Shown one piece after another: positions 16,343-25,273 of a stretch of 64,000 nucleotides of DNA. The stretch comes from Halomarina halobia (GTDB lineage Archaea > Halobacteriota > Halobacteria > Halobacteriales > Haloarculaceae). The translations under genes and the position numbers were made by a program. The stretch spans positions 992,001-1,056,000 of the forward strand of contig NZ_CP119993.1 of NCBI RefSeq assembly GCF_029338575.1, in the 5' to 3' direction. Positions within the stretch are counted from its first letter, which is position 1, and the number at the start of each line of letters is the position of its first letter. The notes under the pieces are model-generated. The model did not search any database. It saw nothing but the letters and a program-made list of their open reading frames with translations, and was not told the origin of the DNA.

Positions 16343-16404
16343 GCGAGGGCGACCGCCAGGGCACCCTTCGGTCGCCCCTCGCACTACCTTTTGGCGAGGG
16401 GCGA
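16343..16404 (+). other. three-segment inverted repeat with two exclusive hairpins
   Basis: Segment A GCGAGGGCGACCG (16343-16355) pairs with B CGGTCGCCCCTCGC (16369-16382), one bulged C. B also pairs perfectly over 11 bases with A' GCGAGGGGCGA (16394-16404). The two foldings exclude each other, like an attenuator or RNA switch. No reading frame with recognisable content follows. Confidence 0.55.
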
Positions 16405-16742
16405 GTGAGCGTGTACCGTCACCATCACCACCGCCGGATGTTCCCCTCCCTCCTCCGGGGGTCGGGGTGACGCTCAGGCGTCCGGGTCGGGGGCACGCCC
16501 CCGCTTCTGGCCGCGCCTTACGGATGGGGACCCACGTGCCGCTGGGTCGTCGCTGTGGCGATCGGTAACCCGTCGGATCGCCGACGGCGGAACGGTCGTG
16601 TTTGTCGGACCTGAACCAAGAGTATGAGCAGTGACGTCGAGCGGGACCCCGACCGAGACATCGTCGAACTCGCCGCGAAGGTCGCGCGGGGGGTGATTGC
16701 GACGATGGGTAGCGGAACATGGGTATCGGCAGAAAGAGTCCG

Positions 16743-16907
16743 TTAGGCGAGGGCGTTGAGCAGCTCGCGATCCTCGTCAATAAGCTGGTGAATCCGGTCG
16801 CGGTAGGCCTCACGTTCCTCGTCGGCCTTCCGCTGGTCGTGGGAGCTCAGTACCGTGCTGTAGTCTGCCGGCTCGCTTGAACCTGCGTGTGATATGTCAG
16901 GCAGCAT
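16743..16907 (-). CDS. small acidic helical protein
   Basis: 54 residues (MLPDISHAGSSEPADYS, then SHDQRKADEEREAYRDRIHQ and LIDEDRELLNALA to the stop). The composition is typical haloarchaeal acidic protein and the second half is a continuous charged helix, unlike the surrounding arginine-rich noise frames, which is why I accept it. I do not recognise a family. It might be a stand-alone small protein or the surviving C-terminus of a larger one. No clear ribosome-binding site precedes the ATG. Confidence 0.45.
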   Translation of the reverse strand: MLPDISHAGSSEPADYSTVLSSHDQRKADEEREAYRDRIHQLIDEDRELLNALA

Positions 16908-18374
16908 GGATAGAGTCGGTCCTTGGCCTGGCTGGCATCACAACCGACCGCAAATTCCGGGCTAAATCTGGGGGAGCCGGCTCCCTGATGTGTCTGTCAG
17001 GCACACAGTAGCACGGAGAGAAGGGAACGCCAAAGCCTGCGCGCCTGGTTTCCGATGCCGGTCAGAATGCCACCAAACGGAATAGGATGGCTGTGCAGCA
17101 CACTGGGGGACTCGGTGTCGACACGGTTGCTGGACACTCTGGTTAGTACCCACTTATTTTGGATAATCCAGTGCGTTACAATGGTGATGCCATGCGTGTG
17201 AGTATCTGTCATCGAAGTGTGTGAGGTCCGGTGACGGTGCAGAACGGTCATACCTATTCGAGCGGGGACGACCCTCGCTTTCCGACCGCCGAGCTTCTCA
17301 CGTGACCAGTTCGTCGGCGAGAGATCACCTTCAACGTCCGTCTCCAGTCGAGCAAGAACCGCAACCCGTGATTGACGACCGCTGGCGCTCTGTCCGTGTG
17401 GAGAGGTGTGAAAACCGTAGGGGAGGAGTGGTCACGCCACGAAGCGTGGTTCGAACGTCTGACACACCGACTCATTGCCATTCCGACCATCGGTTACCCC
17501 ACTAGAGCCCCAGAGAAGCAACAGTACGCCGGCTGACGGTCTTCGGCCTACTCCGTGAACCGCTTCTATGGAGTATTATCACGCGTAAAATATCGAAATT
17601 TTTATTATGAACCATATACCTCTCCCGTGTGGAGGAGGCACGAAGTCACGGGGACACGCCGGCAACCGACGCTCAGCGAGGAGTTCCCAGGGAGTTCCGG
17701 ACATCGGTGCATGTGACGCCCCACCCTGTCCATGCTTCGGCCATTCCTCCCCACCTGTGCTTTCAGCCGCACTGAGTGTATAGTGCCCCAAGCCGACGGA
17801 GCGCCGCGAGCTGGTAGCCTACTGATCTCCACAGAGAGGGGTCACCGACAGCGGAGGCACAACTGCTGGTGACTGAGTTATTGAGCTGACGATTCGAGAG
17901 AGTACTTTCTCCGGCAAGCTGAAGTATTAAGTAATAGCCGTTCATCAGTGAGTGTGAGTGTCTAGCGCACAGGTGGGAGGACGGTGGTCGCCCGTGGGGT
18001 GGTCAACTCCGCCCCGAACTCGAGTAAGTTCCCAGTCAGAAAGTGGCGGCCACCGTGGGACCTCGTGCCTCTGACACTCGCCTCCTCATTTCAGCGGTCG
18101 GACGGAGTGATGTCGTCGGCATTGAGCCGCTGCGCTCAGCGCTGTCACATGCAACCGGGTTCGTTACTGATCTCTATGCTCTAGGTGGCCATTGAGAGAT
18201 CAGTTGGTCCGCGTTGCGTGGTCACGGTTACCGACCGAAACCACCTGCTGTGGCGGTGGTGGGACGAGGCGACAGCCAGTTGTCCAGTGCTACCCGTGGA
18301 CAGCGCTTCTCGCCGGGCGTTACCGCGAAGTACATAGATAATTTCAAGTATGTCTGGTCGGTAACTGCACGCAT
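16908..18374. other. gene-free stretch
   Basis: Nothing recognisable on either strand apart from short arginine/serine-rich open frames. AT-rich patches (about 17573-17612 and 17880-17950) break up the GC-rich background. No transposase or RNA gene signature seen. Confidence 0.5.
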
Positions 18375-18542
18375 ATGACCGATCTGGTCGTCAAAAGCGC
18401 GGTCAAGGACAGGCTCGAAGAGCACAACGTCGCGGCAGACTTCTACGATGCCCTGGACGGTCGGGTGTCGGCACTGCTCGACGATGCGGCCCGGCGAGCA
18501 GACGCGAACAACCGTAAAACGGTGCAGCCACGCGATCTCTAA
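18375..18542 (+). CDS. small histone-fold-like protein (DUF1931 type)
   Basis: 55 residues: MTDLVVKSAVKDRLEEHNVA, a central helix (ADFYDALDGRVSALLDDAARRA), then ADANNRKTVQPRDL. This is the pattern of the short DUF1931/histone-like family common in haloarchaea: a short helix, a long amphipathic helix, and the conserved R-K-T-V-Q-P-R-D-L end that matches the last part of archaeal histone folds. Such proteins are thought to bind DNA as dimers. The gene stands alone in otherwise decayed DNA, with an AT-rich upstream sequence (GATAATTTCAAG at about 18338), and is intact. Confidence 0.8.
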   Translation: MTDLVVKSAVKDRLEEHNVAADFYDALDGRVSALLDDAARRADANNRKTVQPRDL

Positions 18543-18673
18543 GACCCACCGCACGTTGGCGGAGACGCTGAGTGAGTACTTCAGCGTAAATTCTCCGTAA
18601 AATCGACCGCCGATGTTCTCAATACAATTCTGTTGCATAGGTACTTTAACCGCGGTATCTGACGTCGTTCTCG

Positions 18674-18958
18674 ATGCCCGTCTCTGAACAGGCCGCTGAG
18701 GAACCCCATCTGTACTGCAGTGCCCCAGAGGAAGCGCTGAGTACGGCGATCGTCGAGGCGCTCAGTACCGTCACTGGGACGCCCGTAAGTGAGCGTCCAC
18801 CATTATACGCTATCATCGAACCGGACGCGCTAGATGCGTTCATCGCGTCGCTAGAGCATGGCCTCGTCTCGTTCACCTATGCCAACTGCCGCGTCACCGT
18901 CGAAGAACAAGGGATCGTATTCGTTGAGTCGATTGAGGCCGACAAGGACCAGCCATAA
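18674..18958 (+). CDS. HalOD1 output-domain protein
   Basis: 94 residues. It matches the haloarchaeal HalOD1 output domain: a helix with ALSTAIVEALSTVTGTPVSE, the PPLYAIIEPDALDAFIASL segment, and the strand pair VSFTYANCRVTVEEQGIVFV. Stand-alone HalOD1 proteins of this size are numerous in haloarchaea and are presumed signalling modules of unknown output. Intact, and about 130 bases after the histone-like gene in the same orientation, with its own spacing, so probably separately transcribed. Confidence 0.82.
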   Translation: MPVSEQAAEEPHLYCSAPEEALSTAIVEALSTVTGTPVSERPPLYAIIEPDALDAFIASLEHGLVSFTYANCRVTVEEQGIVFVESIEADKDQP

Positions 18959-21155
18959 TTCGCGGTGTCCTCGTCACCGCGGCGTTCCTCGTGAGAGTTA
19001 GTAAGAATCATCTATGGCTCGATAGCCGCGACTTCGCGCACTGCTCACCGGGAGGGTATCTCTCCAACGGCAGCGGTGGTCTCTCTCATGCCGGTCTAAA
19101 CACGGTAGAGCCAACGACAAGGGGAGTGGTGACTCCAGCAACGACCAGTGTATCCATCGATCGACACGGTTGACCGCGCTCAGGCGTCATAGCACGATAC
19201 TTACCGCACGATGTAAACGGGTAAGGAACTGAGCGCGCACACGTACTTAGAAGGGAGGACAGTCACCGTCGTGAGGGCTTCCAGCTCACCGTTTCCGGCG
19301 AGGGACCCAGCCGCATGCTCGGAGTCATTAGATAGCTAGCCGGACAAGTTTCAGATCCAAGGCGTCTCTACCGCCTGCGGGCGACATCCCTCTCCACCCA
19401 ATCGTTGCTGCTCTCGGCCCGCCCGTCGGGGGAGCGTTTAGCACGTGACACGTTCATAACGCTCGCCCCGTCCCCCGGCGGTTGGATCACTCCGTTGCTC
19501 GCTGCCGTGTTGGGAGTCACTCTCCTCCATCGCTGTGGCTCCGACGAGTGGCAACGGCCAGCGATAGACATTATGGTTAGCAGCCGTGTCCTCTTATCGG
19601 GGGGACAGCGGCTACAAGAATGTAGTCGTTCGACATGTCAATCCCGCCGTGACTCCGTGACTCTGTCCCCCTTGTCACGCATGGTCGCAGGGCTGGCCGC
19701 CCACAGCTCTGTGCAAGCAGGTGACATCCGTTCTGTTCACCTGCCTTCGATCACTCAGCTGAGCTTGGTATCGCTGACCAACCGCGACTGCCCGAGAGGG
19801 TCATTTATGTCCTCACTCCGTCGCTCTCTATCGGTAGGCAATACCCTCATCAGTACCTCCTTTCGTGAGGAGCCATCCGGAAGGATCAGGATGGGAGAGC
19901 GGCTGGGAAGAATCCGTGAAGTCCTTACGAGGGCGTGCACGACGGTCGTCGTGGGTAGTTCCTCGCATAAAGCGAGGGATGCTACGACATCGCGGTTTGT
20001 GTCGATATGCGCCAACAATTGGGCGGGCCAGCATGATAGACGCTCCCGGACCGGAGCATCGGAGAAAGCCATGACTGAGCATCCCATAGCCCTATCTTCT
20101 CCGTGTGTAGCCTCTCAGCAATCCCTACAAGGTTACGCGAAGGACTGAAAGGGTGAGAGGGTTCTAGTAGGTAGCGCAGATAGATACTGTGAGGCCTTCC
20201 CCACACCAGGAGAGCCGCTTACTACACTGAAATTAACCGGTCTTACAGTATCTGAGATTGTAGAACCTCCGCCAAAAGTGAGTTGGTATATATTATGAAT
20301 AGCACTTATCTCGGCCCCTCTTGTTCTACCGGATATGAATCCCAGAGAAAACACGGTCATGGGAGTCTGTATGAGATGTGGGACGCCGCGCGCCGTCCAC
20401 ATCCGGAGATGGATCTGTGGTCACGATGCGGGGAAACGGAGGGTGTCCCTGCGGTGGGAAGGAGTTCAGCGTCGTCACCGACATGTCGGTCAGATAGGTA
20501 AATCTCGTACCTGACGCTCCACCATCTGGTGGCTCTTCCGCTCATCTCAGTCTCGCCAGTAAGGAGAATGAAAGTAGCCCGGGGAGGAATATGGTGGAGG
20601 TAGAGGATATCGAAGAGACGTGGTTGATCGTAGGAAAGACGTTCGTCACAGAGTGAAGAACCCATAAGTCGCTCTCTTCGAATCGTGTTATATGAGAGTG
20701 AACCTCTTGCGAAGCCTCCTCGATGTGCTCTCGCTCGTGGCGGTGTCACTCAGCGGAGGGATCGTCACAAGATGGGAGAGAGGGGGGTCCCGTTACACAG
20801 GCCGTGGAGGGAAAGCAGAAAGCACTGACGGGTATCAGTGTCCCGACTGCGGTACACGGAGTGCAGTATTCTATAACTGCGGGAATGGCCCTCGGTATGC
20901 GGCCTGTAGCCATCCCTATGACGACCCCTGAGCCCGTTGTACTAGAGGGGGTGTGTCCGGAATTCGGGTATAGGTGGTTTGCCTCGCCGCACAAGACAGG
21001 AGCGGTCGCTCACCGGTCACCACGTGACGAGCTAGTAGCACGCATGTGGTTTACTGCCTGTCTGAGTCAGAGCGAGGGACACTGATTTACCGTTGTCCCA
21101 GTAAGAGCGTCGTAGAGACGGACCACCAATGCTCGTGTTCCTCGCGGACAGCACC
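18959..21155. other. long gene-free, decayed stretch
   Basis: About 2.2 kb. The longest open frame (19405-20148, plus strand) has serine/arginine-rich, motif-free translation and no family resemblance, so I do not call it a gene. The only protein-like trace is a split zinc-finger remnant near 20824-21080, described separately. Confidence 0.55.
20824..21082 (+). pseudogene. possible zinc-finger protein remnant
   Basis: One frame gives GYQCPDCGTRSAVFYNCG and ends at a TGA (20929-20931). The adjacent frame continues with EPVVLEGVCPEFGYRWFASP, where a second CPxC knuckle appears to have become C-P-E-F. Joined, they would make a small two-knuckle zinc-finger protein of a type frequent in haloarchaea. 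This rests on motif pattern only and one cysteine is missing. Confidence 0.3.
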
Positions 21156-21506
21156 ATGCCGCCTGAGCCGGCGGGGGCCGCCCGCTATGAGCGGCTGCTG
21201 GAGCTACCACCGAGTGCAAAACTCGTCTATCTCGTCCTTGACCGCGAGGGCCCACTCACCCAACAGCAACTCTGCGAGCGAACGAGGCTCTCTGCTCGAA
21301 CCGCTCGGTATGCGTTAACCGACCTCCACGCTGCGGACCTTGTCGACCACTCGGTGTATCTCCCGGACGCGCGCAAGAGGCTCTACCAGGCAACTCCGGT
21401 GACCATCCCGCCCGAGTGGGTCGCTCGGTCACCATCCGTCGTCTCTCGGTCAGTCGGTAAGAAGTGTCCCTGTCGAGGGGGACGATGGATGCATCGCTAC
21501 GCGTAG
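21156..21506 (+). CDS. winged-helix transcriptional regulator (MarR/TrmB-like)
   Basis: 116 residues from the ATG at 21156 (an ATG at 21129 would add nine). Residues about 12-80 are a haloarchaeal winged helix: LPPSAKLVYLVLDREGPLT, then QQQLCERTRLSARTARYALT and a wing with VYLPDARKRLYQ. Intact family members that I recall are about 90-110 residues long. The C-terminal tail (KKCPCRGGRWMHRYA) is odd and may result from a shifted or extended end. Likely a small DNA-binding regulator; target unknown. Confidence 0.72.
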   Translation: MPPEPAGAARYERLLELPPSAKLVYLVLDREGPLTQQQLCERTRLSARTARYALTDLHAADLVDHSVYLPDARKRLYQATPVTIPPEWVARSPSVVSRSVGKKCPCRGGRWMHRYA

Positions 21507-21832
21507 TATCCTCACACCGCTTCGGGAGCATGTCGCGGTAGAGACCGGCTCGCCATACCCTCGTACACTTGTTCACGCGCGAGCCGGTCACTGAGACGTT
21601 CGTGCACGTGCGTGTTAACAGTTGCCCTGCTGTCGGTCCTGCGGTGGATTGCCACCGATATCAGTGGTCCCGTCAGCCAGAAGGGTACATGTCCGATGAG
21701 TATCGGGGCGCTAGGAGTCGTCTCAGTCGAGCGACTCCAGATACTACCCGCACGCGGCTCCGAGTAGGTGTGTCAGTGGGAGATTTGTGCGAGAAGCGTC
21801 GGTACGATGCACTATATGGGCAGCCAAAATAG

Positions 21833-22057
21833 TTAGTCGAGGAGATCGACGGCTGCAAGTCGCGCCTGCACCGTCTCGAGCGCGTCTTCTGCGTCGGTCG
21901 GTGTCGTCCTGCCGGTAATCACGAGCTTCCCACTGCCGAAAAGCAGAATAACTACTAACAGCTCATCGATCCGATAGACCAGTCCTGGGAACTGTTCCGG
22001 TTCGTACTCGATTCGTTCCACTCCTAATCCAAGATCTGATAGCGTTGGCGACCCATC
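21833..22057 (-). pseudogene. tbp: TATA-binding protein, C-terminal fragment
   Basis: The translation contains the second TBP repeat almost intact: GLGVERIEYEPEQFPGLVYR, then VVILLFGSGKLVITGRTTPT, DAEDALETVQARL and a final LLD. This is the saddle half that ends archaeal TBP. The first repeat and the start are missing; upstream sequence shows no TBP similarity beyond about 22057. A 62-residue product from ATG 22021 could be translated but could not form the symmetrical TBP saddle. It is a truncated copy of one of the multiple haloarchaeal tbp genes. Confidence 0.85.
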
Positions 22058-22303
22058 TGAGGTACGGCCGTCGCGGGTCGGACCGGCTGTCCGCGAGCGT
22101 ATACGTCCAGCTCAAGATAGCGCCATGAGAGCAATCGACACCGAGCCAGTCGAACACTGCGACGGCCTCACGCAGTCACAGCACCATCGAATGGAGGTGC
22201 ACCCGTTCTCCCAAGCCTCATCACAATCCACGGCTAACCTCCCTGAGCAGGTTCGCAGTTGTATGTACACCACTTACTACGACCTGCTCGCCCCTCAAGG
22301 TCC

Positions 22304-23560
22304 TCAACTTGACAGTGCCGGATTTCCTGAAGCCACGGCTTCTTCTGAGTGAAGGTTTAGCTGCCAGATCGCCAGTAACCCCACCAATGACGGAAAACTG
22401 ACAGCAAGTGCAGACGCGGAGATGCCACCTAACTCAAGCAACCGACCACCGACGATAGGACCGACAACTGCGCCGATTTGGCCGATCGAGAGAAGGACGC
22501 CTGCCATAGTACCGGCACGAGCTGGGCTGATACCAGGAAGCTCTCCAGGAAGCACATAGAACATCCCAAAGAGGCCTCCCCCACAGAGCGAGGTCAACAC
22601 TGCCCCAAAGACGAAAACCGGACGCGAGGGAGCAAACCCGACGATGAGGGTGCCGGATATCTGTCCAGCCAATGTAAGATAGAGCACCGCTTTTCTCCCG
22701 GTATAATCGGAAACGGCCGAAAACAGCAGCGAACCAGCCGCGATCAGGAAGAACGATCCACCGATGAGAACACCAGAGATCGAGAACGGTGATATCGACG
22801 CCCAGGTGGGGAAGAGACCAACGAATCCGACACCAGTATAGAATCCACATGTCGTCAGTAGTGACGCGAAATATGAGTTCTTCCGTGAAAGTATATCCCT
22901 GATAATACCAATGGTCGATTCGTCTGAGTTACTTTGAATCCCAGATCTACTCTCGTAGTACGGTTGTTCCTGAGCAGTGGGTGACCGAACTACGATCAAC
23001 CAGATGACCGCAATCGCGAGGGTAGCGACTCCGTAAACGAGAAAAACGTTCTCCCACGAACCGACGATGTCGAGAAGCGCATCCCTCGAAAGAAATCCTG
23101 CGAGACCGGCCCCAACCCCCCACCCTGCAAATACGACTCCCTGTGCAAAGCCAAGCTGGTTCGACGGAAACCACTCCGTCGCTGTCTTGATGAGGTTCGG
23201 ATTGACGAGTGACATACCGACTCCCGCGACAACGCTTCCCGCGATCAGACCTGTATAGGTTGGAACCGCCCACCGTAGAGCCGTACCGATTCCTGCAATG
23301 AGTCCCCCAATACCAACGACCCATCGGACGTTGAAGTGATCGGCTAATATCCCACCAGGAATCATCAGGAACACAAACATGATGCTAATCAATGAATACG
23401 CGAAAACCACCTCTGTAGCTGGGATCGCCAACTCATTAGCGATCTCGGGGACTAGAACCGATATAGCCGTCCAGATGAGGCTAATTGCGACAATATGCGT
23501 GACGGTGACTATCGAGAGGATCACCCACCGGTATCCGGGCAGAGTTTCTGAGGAAGTCAT
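22304..23560 (-). CDS. MFS transporter
   Basis: 418 residues from the ATG at 23560. Twelve hydrophobic segments are visible, with the MFS loop 2-3 sequence GGILADHFNVRWVVG and a second-half counterpart SAVSDYTGRKAVLYL; an acidic cytoplasmic loop (PYYESRSGIQSNSDES) separates the two halves. It resembles the CynX/NimT and anion:cation-symporter-like carriers that import organic anions. It is the last gene of a minus-strand run after the MBL-fold and GMC genes, about 120 bases downstream of the GMC stop. It most likely imports the substrate or exports a product of that pathway. Confidence 0.85.
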   Translation of the reverse strand: MTSSETLPGYRWVILSIVTVTHIVAISLIWTAISVLVPEIANELAIPATEVVFAYSLISIMFVFLMIPGGILADHFNVRWVVGIGGLIAGIGTALRWAVPTYTGLIAGSVVAGVGMSLVNPNLIKTATEWFPSNQLGFAQGVVFAGWGVGAGLAGFLSRDALLDIVGSWENVFLVYGVATLAIAVIWLIVVRSPTAQEQPYYESRSGIQSNSDESTIGIIRDILSRKNSYFASLLTTCGFYTGVGFVGLFPTWASISPFSISGVLIGGSFFLIAAGSLLFSAVSDYTGRKAVLYLTLAGQISGTLIVGFAPSRPVFVFGAVLTSLCGGGLFGMFYVLPGELPGISPARAGTMAGVLLSIGQIGAVVGPIVGGRLLELGGISASALAVSFPSLVGLLAIWQLNLHSEEAVASGNPALSS

Positions 23561-23678
23561 TGAGACCACTTTTGGCGATCACCGGATGCACACGCCCCCG
23601 TGCTACTTGGTGTCTCGCTTACAGCAACTGCTTTATTCCCTCCCAACAGGAGATGAGAGCCATATTCGGTAGAAGCCA

Positions 23679-25271
23679 TCATAGCGCATCACCCCCAGTA
23701 ATGAGATTGGCGGCCCGTTCGGCGATCATGATCGTCGGCGCGTTGGTGTTACCACCGACGATAGTCGGCATGATCGATGCGTCAACGATTCGGAGTCCTT
23801 CAACACCGTGGACTCGCAGATTATCATCTACGACAGCCATCGAGTCATCACCCATCTTGCAGGTGCCAACTGGGTGATAGATCGTATGGGCTGTCTCACG
23901 AATGTGTGCTTCGAGTCCCTCGTCGGTCTGTACCTCTTCGCCCGGCCAGACTTCACGGCCTCGGTACTCGTCGAAGGCGTCAGCGCGGGCGATTTCACGA
24001 GCGGTTCTGAGGCCATCGACGAGCGCATTCAGATCCGCTGTTTCAGTAAGGTATCGTGGATCAATAGCAGGTGTGGCAAATGGGTCCTTGGATACAAGAG
24101 TAATTCGCCCACGACTCTCCGGACGTAGTTGCGTTACACCGATAGAGAACCCCTGCCCGTCCGCCGGATTGTCGAAGCCATGGCGCATGAAGTACGTCGG
24201 CCCGAAGTGGTACTGGAGATTGGGCGCTGGCAAATCGGAGTCTGTTCGGACGAACCCGCCGGATTCGGCGATATTCGAGGTCAATGGGCCACGTCTGTAC
24301 TGCGAATATGTATCGAAGTGCTGGGGGGAGTTGGCATCATCAAGAGTATCTGTCCCTGTAGACTCGCAAACCACGAACGTAACGAGATGATCTTGGAGGT
24401 TCCGTCCTACACCGGGCAGGTTGTGTTGCACGTCGATATCGTGCTCGCGGAGGTGTTCGGCGTCCCCAACGCCCGAGAGCATAAGTAGCTGAGGGGAGTT
24501 GATCGCTCCAGCGGAGAGCACAACCTCGCGGTCGACGTTGGCTCGAACTCGATCACCGTCAATCTCGTATTCAATACCAGTTGCGCGACTACCGTCGAAC
24601 GTTATCCGTGTAACCTGTGCACCAGTGAGTGCTGTGAGATTGGTTCGGTCGAGTGCCAGCTTAAGGAACGCATCGGCAGCACTGTGGCGCTGGCCATCTT
24701 TCTGGGTAAGATGGTAGAATCCGACACCTTCCTGCCGCTCGCAATTGAAATCCTCGTTCCGAATATGGCCGGTCTCAACTGCAGCCTCAACAAACGTCTG
24801 CGATAGCGACCGCGGTGTTCGAGGCGAACTGACGTTCAGTGGGCCGCTCTGGTCATGGTACGCTGAGCCACCGGGCTCGAAGTGCTCGCTCCGCTTGAAA
24901 TACGGCAATACGTCATCGTAGCCCCACCCGTCATTCCCCAACGACGCCCAGTGATCGTAATCTGCTTGGTGGCCCCGGATGTAGATCATTGCATTGATCG
25001 AACTAGACCCGCCGAGCGTCTTCCCCCGGGGCCAGTACAGTTCGCGGCCGTTCAACTCGGTCTGTGGCTCCGTATAATACTCCCAGTCGACCGAACTTGT
25101 GAGCAACTCGGGGAACGCTGCCGGGATATCGATTTCCTGTTTTTCGTTCGGTTCACCGGCTTCGAGTAGCAGTATTGAAGTCCCTCTGTCCGCACTTAGC
25201 CGGTTTGCAAGTACGCAGCCTGCAGATCCGGCACCGACAACGATGTAGTCGTATGTAGTTTCGGTGCTCAT
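23679..25271 (-). CDS. GMC-family oxidoreductase (choline dehydrogenase/alcohol oxidase-like)
   Basis: 530 residues from ATG 25271 (a GTG at 25277 would overlap the upstream stop). FAD dinucleotide motif YIVVGAGSAGCVLANRLS at the start, GMC signature 1 (WPRGKTLGGSSSINAMIYIR), signature 2 (GAINSPQLLMLSGVG), and the C-terminal catalytic region with YHPVGTCKMG and VGGNTNAPTIMIAE. It oxidises primary alcohols to aldehydes with FAD. It is immediately downstream of the alkyl-sulfatase-like gene, so a plausible job is oxidation of the alcohol released from a sulfate ester. The exact substrate is unknown. Confidence 0.92.
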   Translation of the reverse strand: MSTETTYDYIVVGAGSAGCVLANRLSADRGTSILLLEAGEPNEKQEIDIPAAFPELLTSSVDWEYYTEPQTELNGRELYWPRGKTLGGSSSINAMIYIRGHQADYDHWASLGNDGWGYDDVLPYFKRSEHFEPGGSAYHDQSGPLNVSSPRTPRSLSQTFVEAAVETGHIRNEDFNCERQEGVGFYHLTQKDGQRHSAADAFLKLALDRTNLTALTGAQVTRITFDGSRATGIEYEIDGDRVRANVDREVVLSAGAINSPQLLMLSGVGDAEHLREHDIDVQHNLPGVGRNLQDHLVTFVVCESTGTDTLDDANSPQHFDTYSQYRRGPLTSNIAESGGFVRTDSDLPAPNLQYHFGPTYFMRHGFDNPADGQGFSIGVTQLRPESRGRITLVSKDPFATPAIDPRYLTETADLNALVDGLRTAREIARADAFDEYRGREVWPGEEVQTDEGLEAHIRETAHTIYHPVGTCKMGDDSMAVVDDNLRVHGVEGLRIVDASIMPTIVGGNTNAPTIMIAERAANLITGGDAL

Positions 25272-25273
25272 TG

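Larger units (their letters stand above)
14161..16742. other. gene-poor decayed region
   Basis: I find no recognisable gene here. Open frames on both strands have arginine-, serine- and proline-rich compositions unlike the acidic proteins around them and show no motifs. A minus-strand stretch near 14480-14570 (QYGYFSMLDDGLAVEINEA) reads like protein and may be a gene remnant. Hairpins occur at 16164-16187 and 16343-16404. Confidence 0.6.

Noticed and set aside
19405..20148. 247-codon plus-strand frame in the gene-poor region
   Set aside because: Serine/arginine-rich translation, no motif, no ribosome-binding site, and unlike haloarchaeal proteins in acidity.
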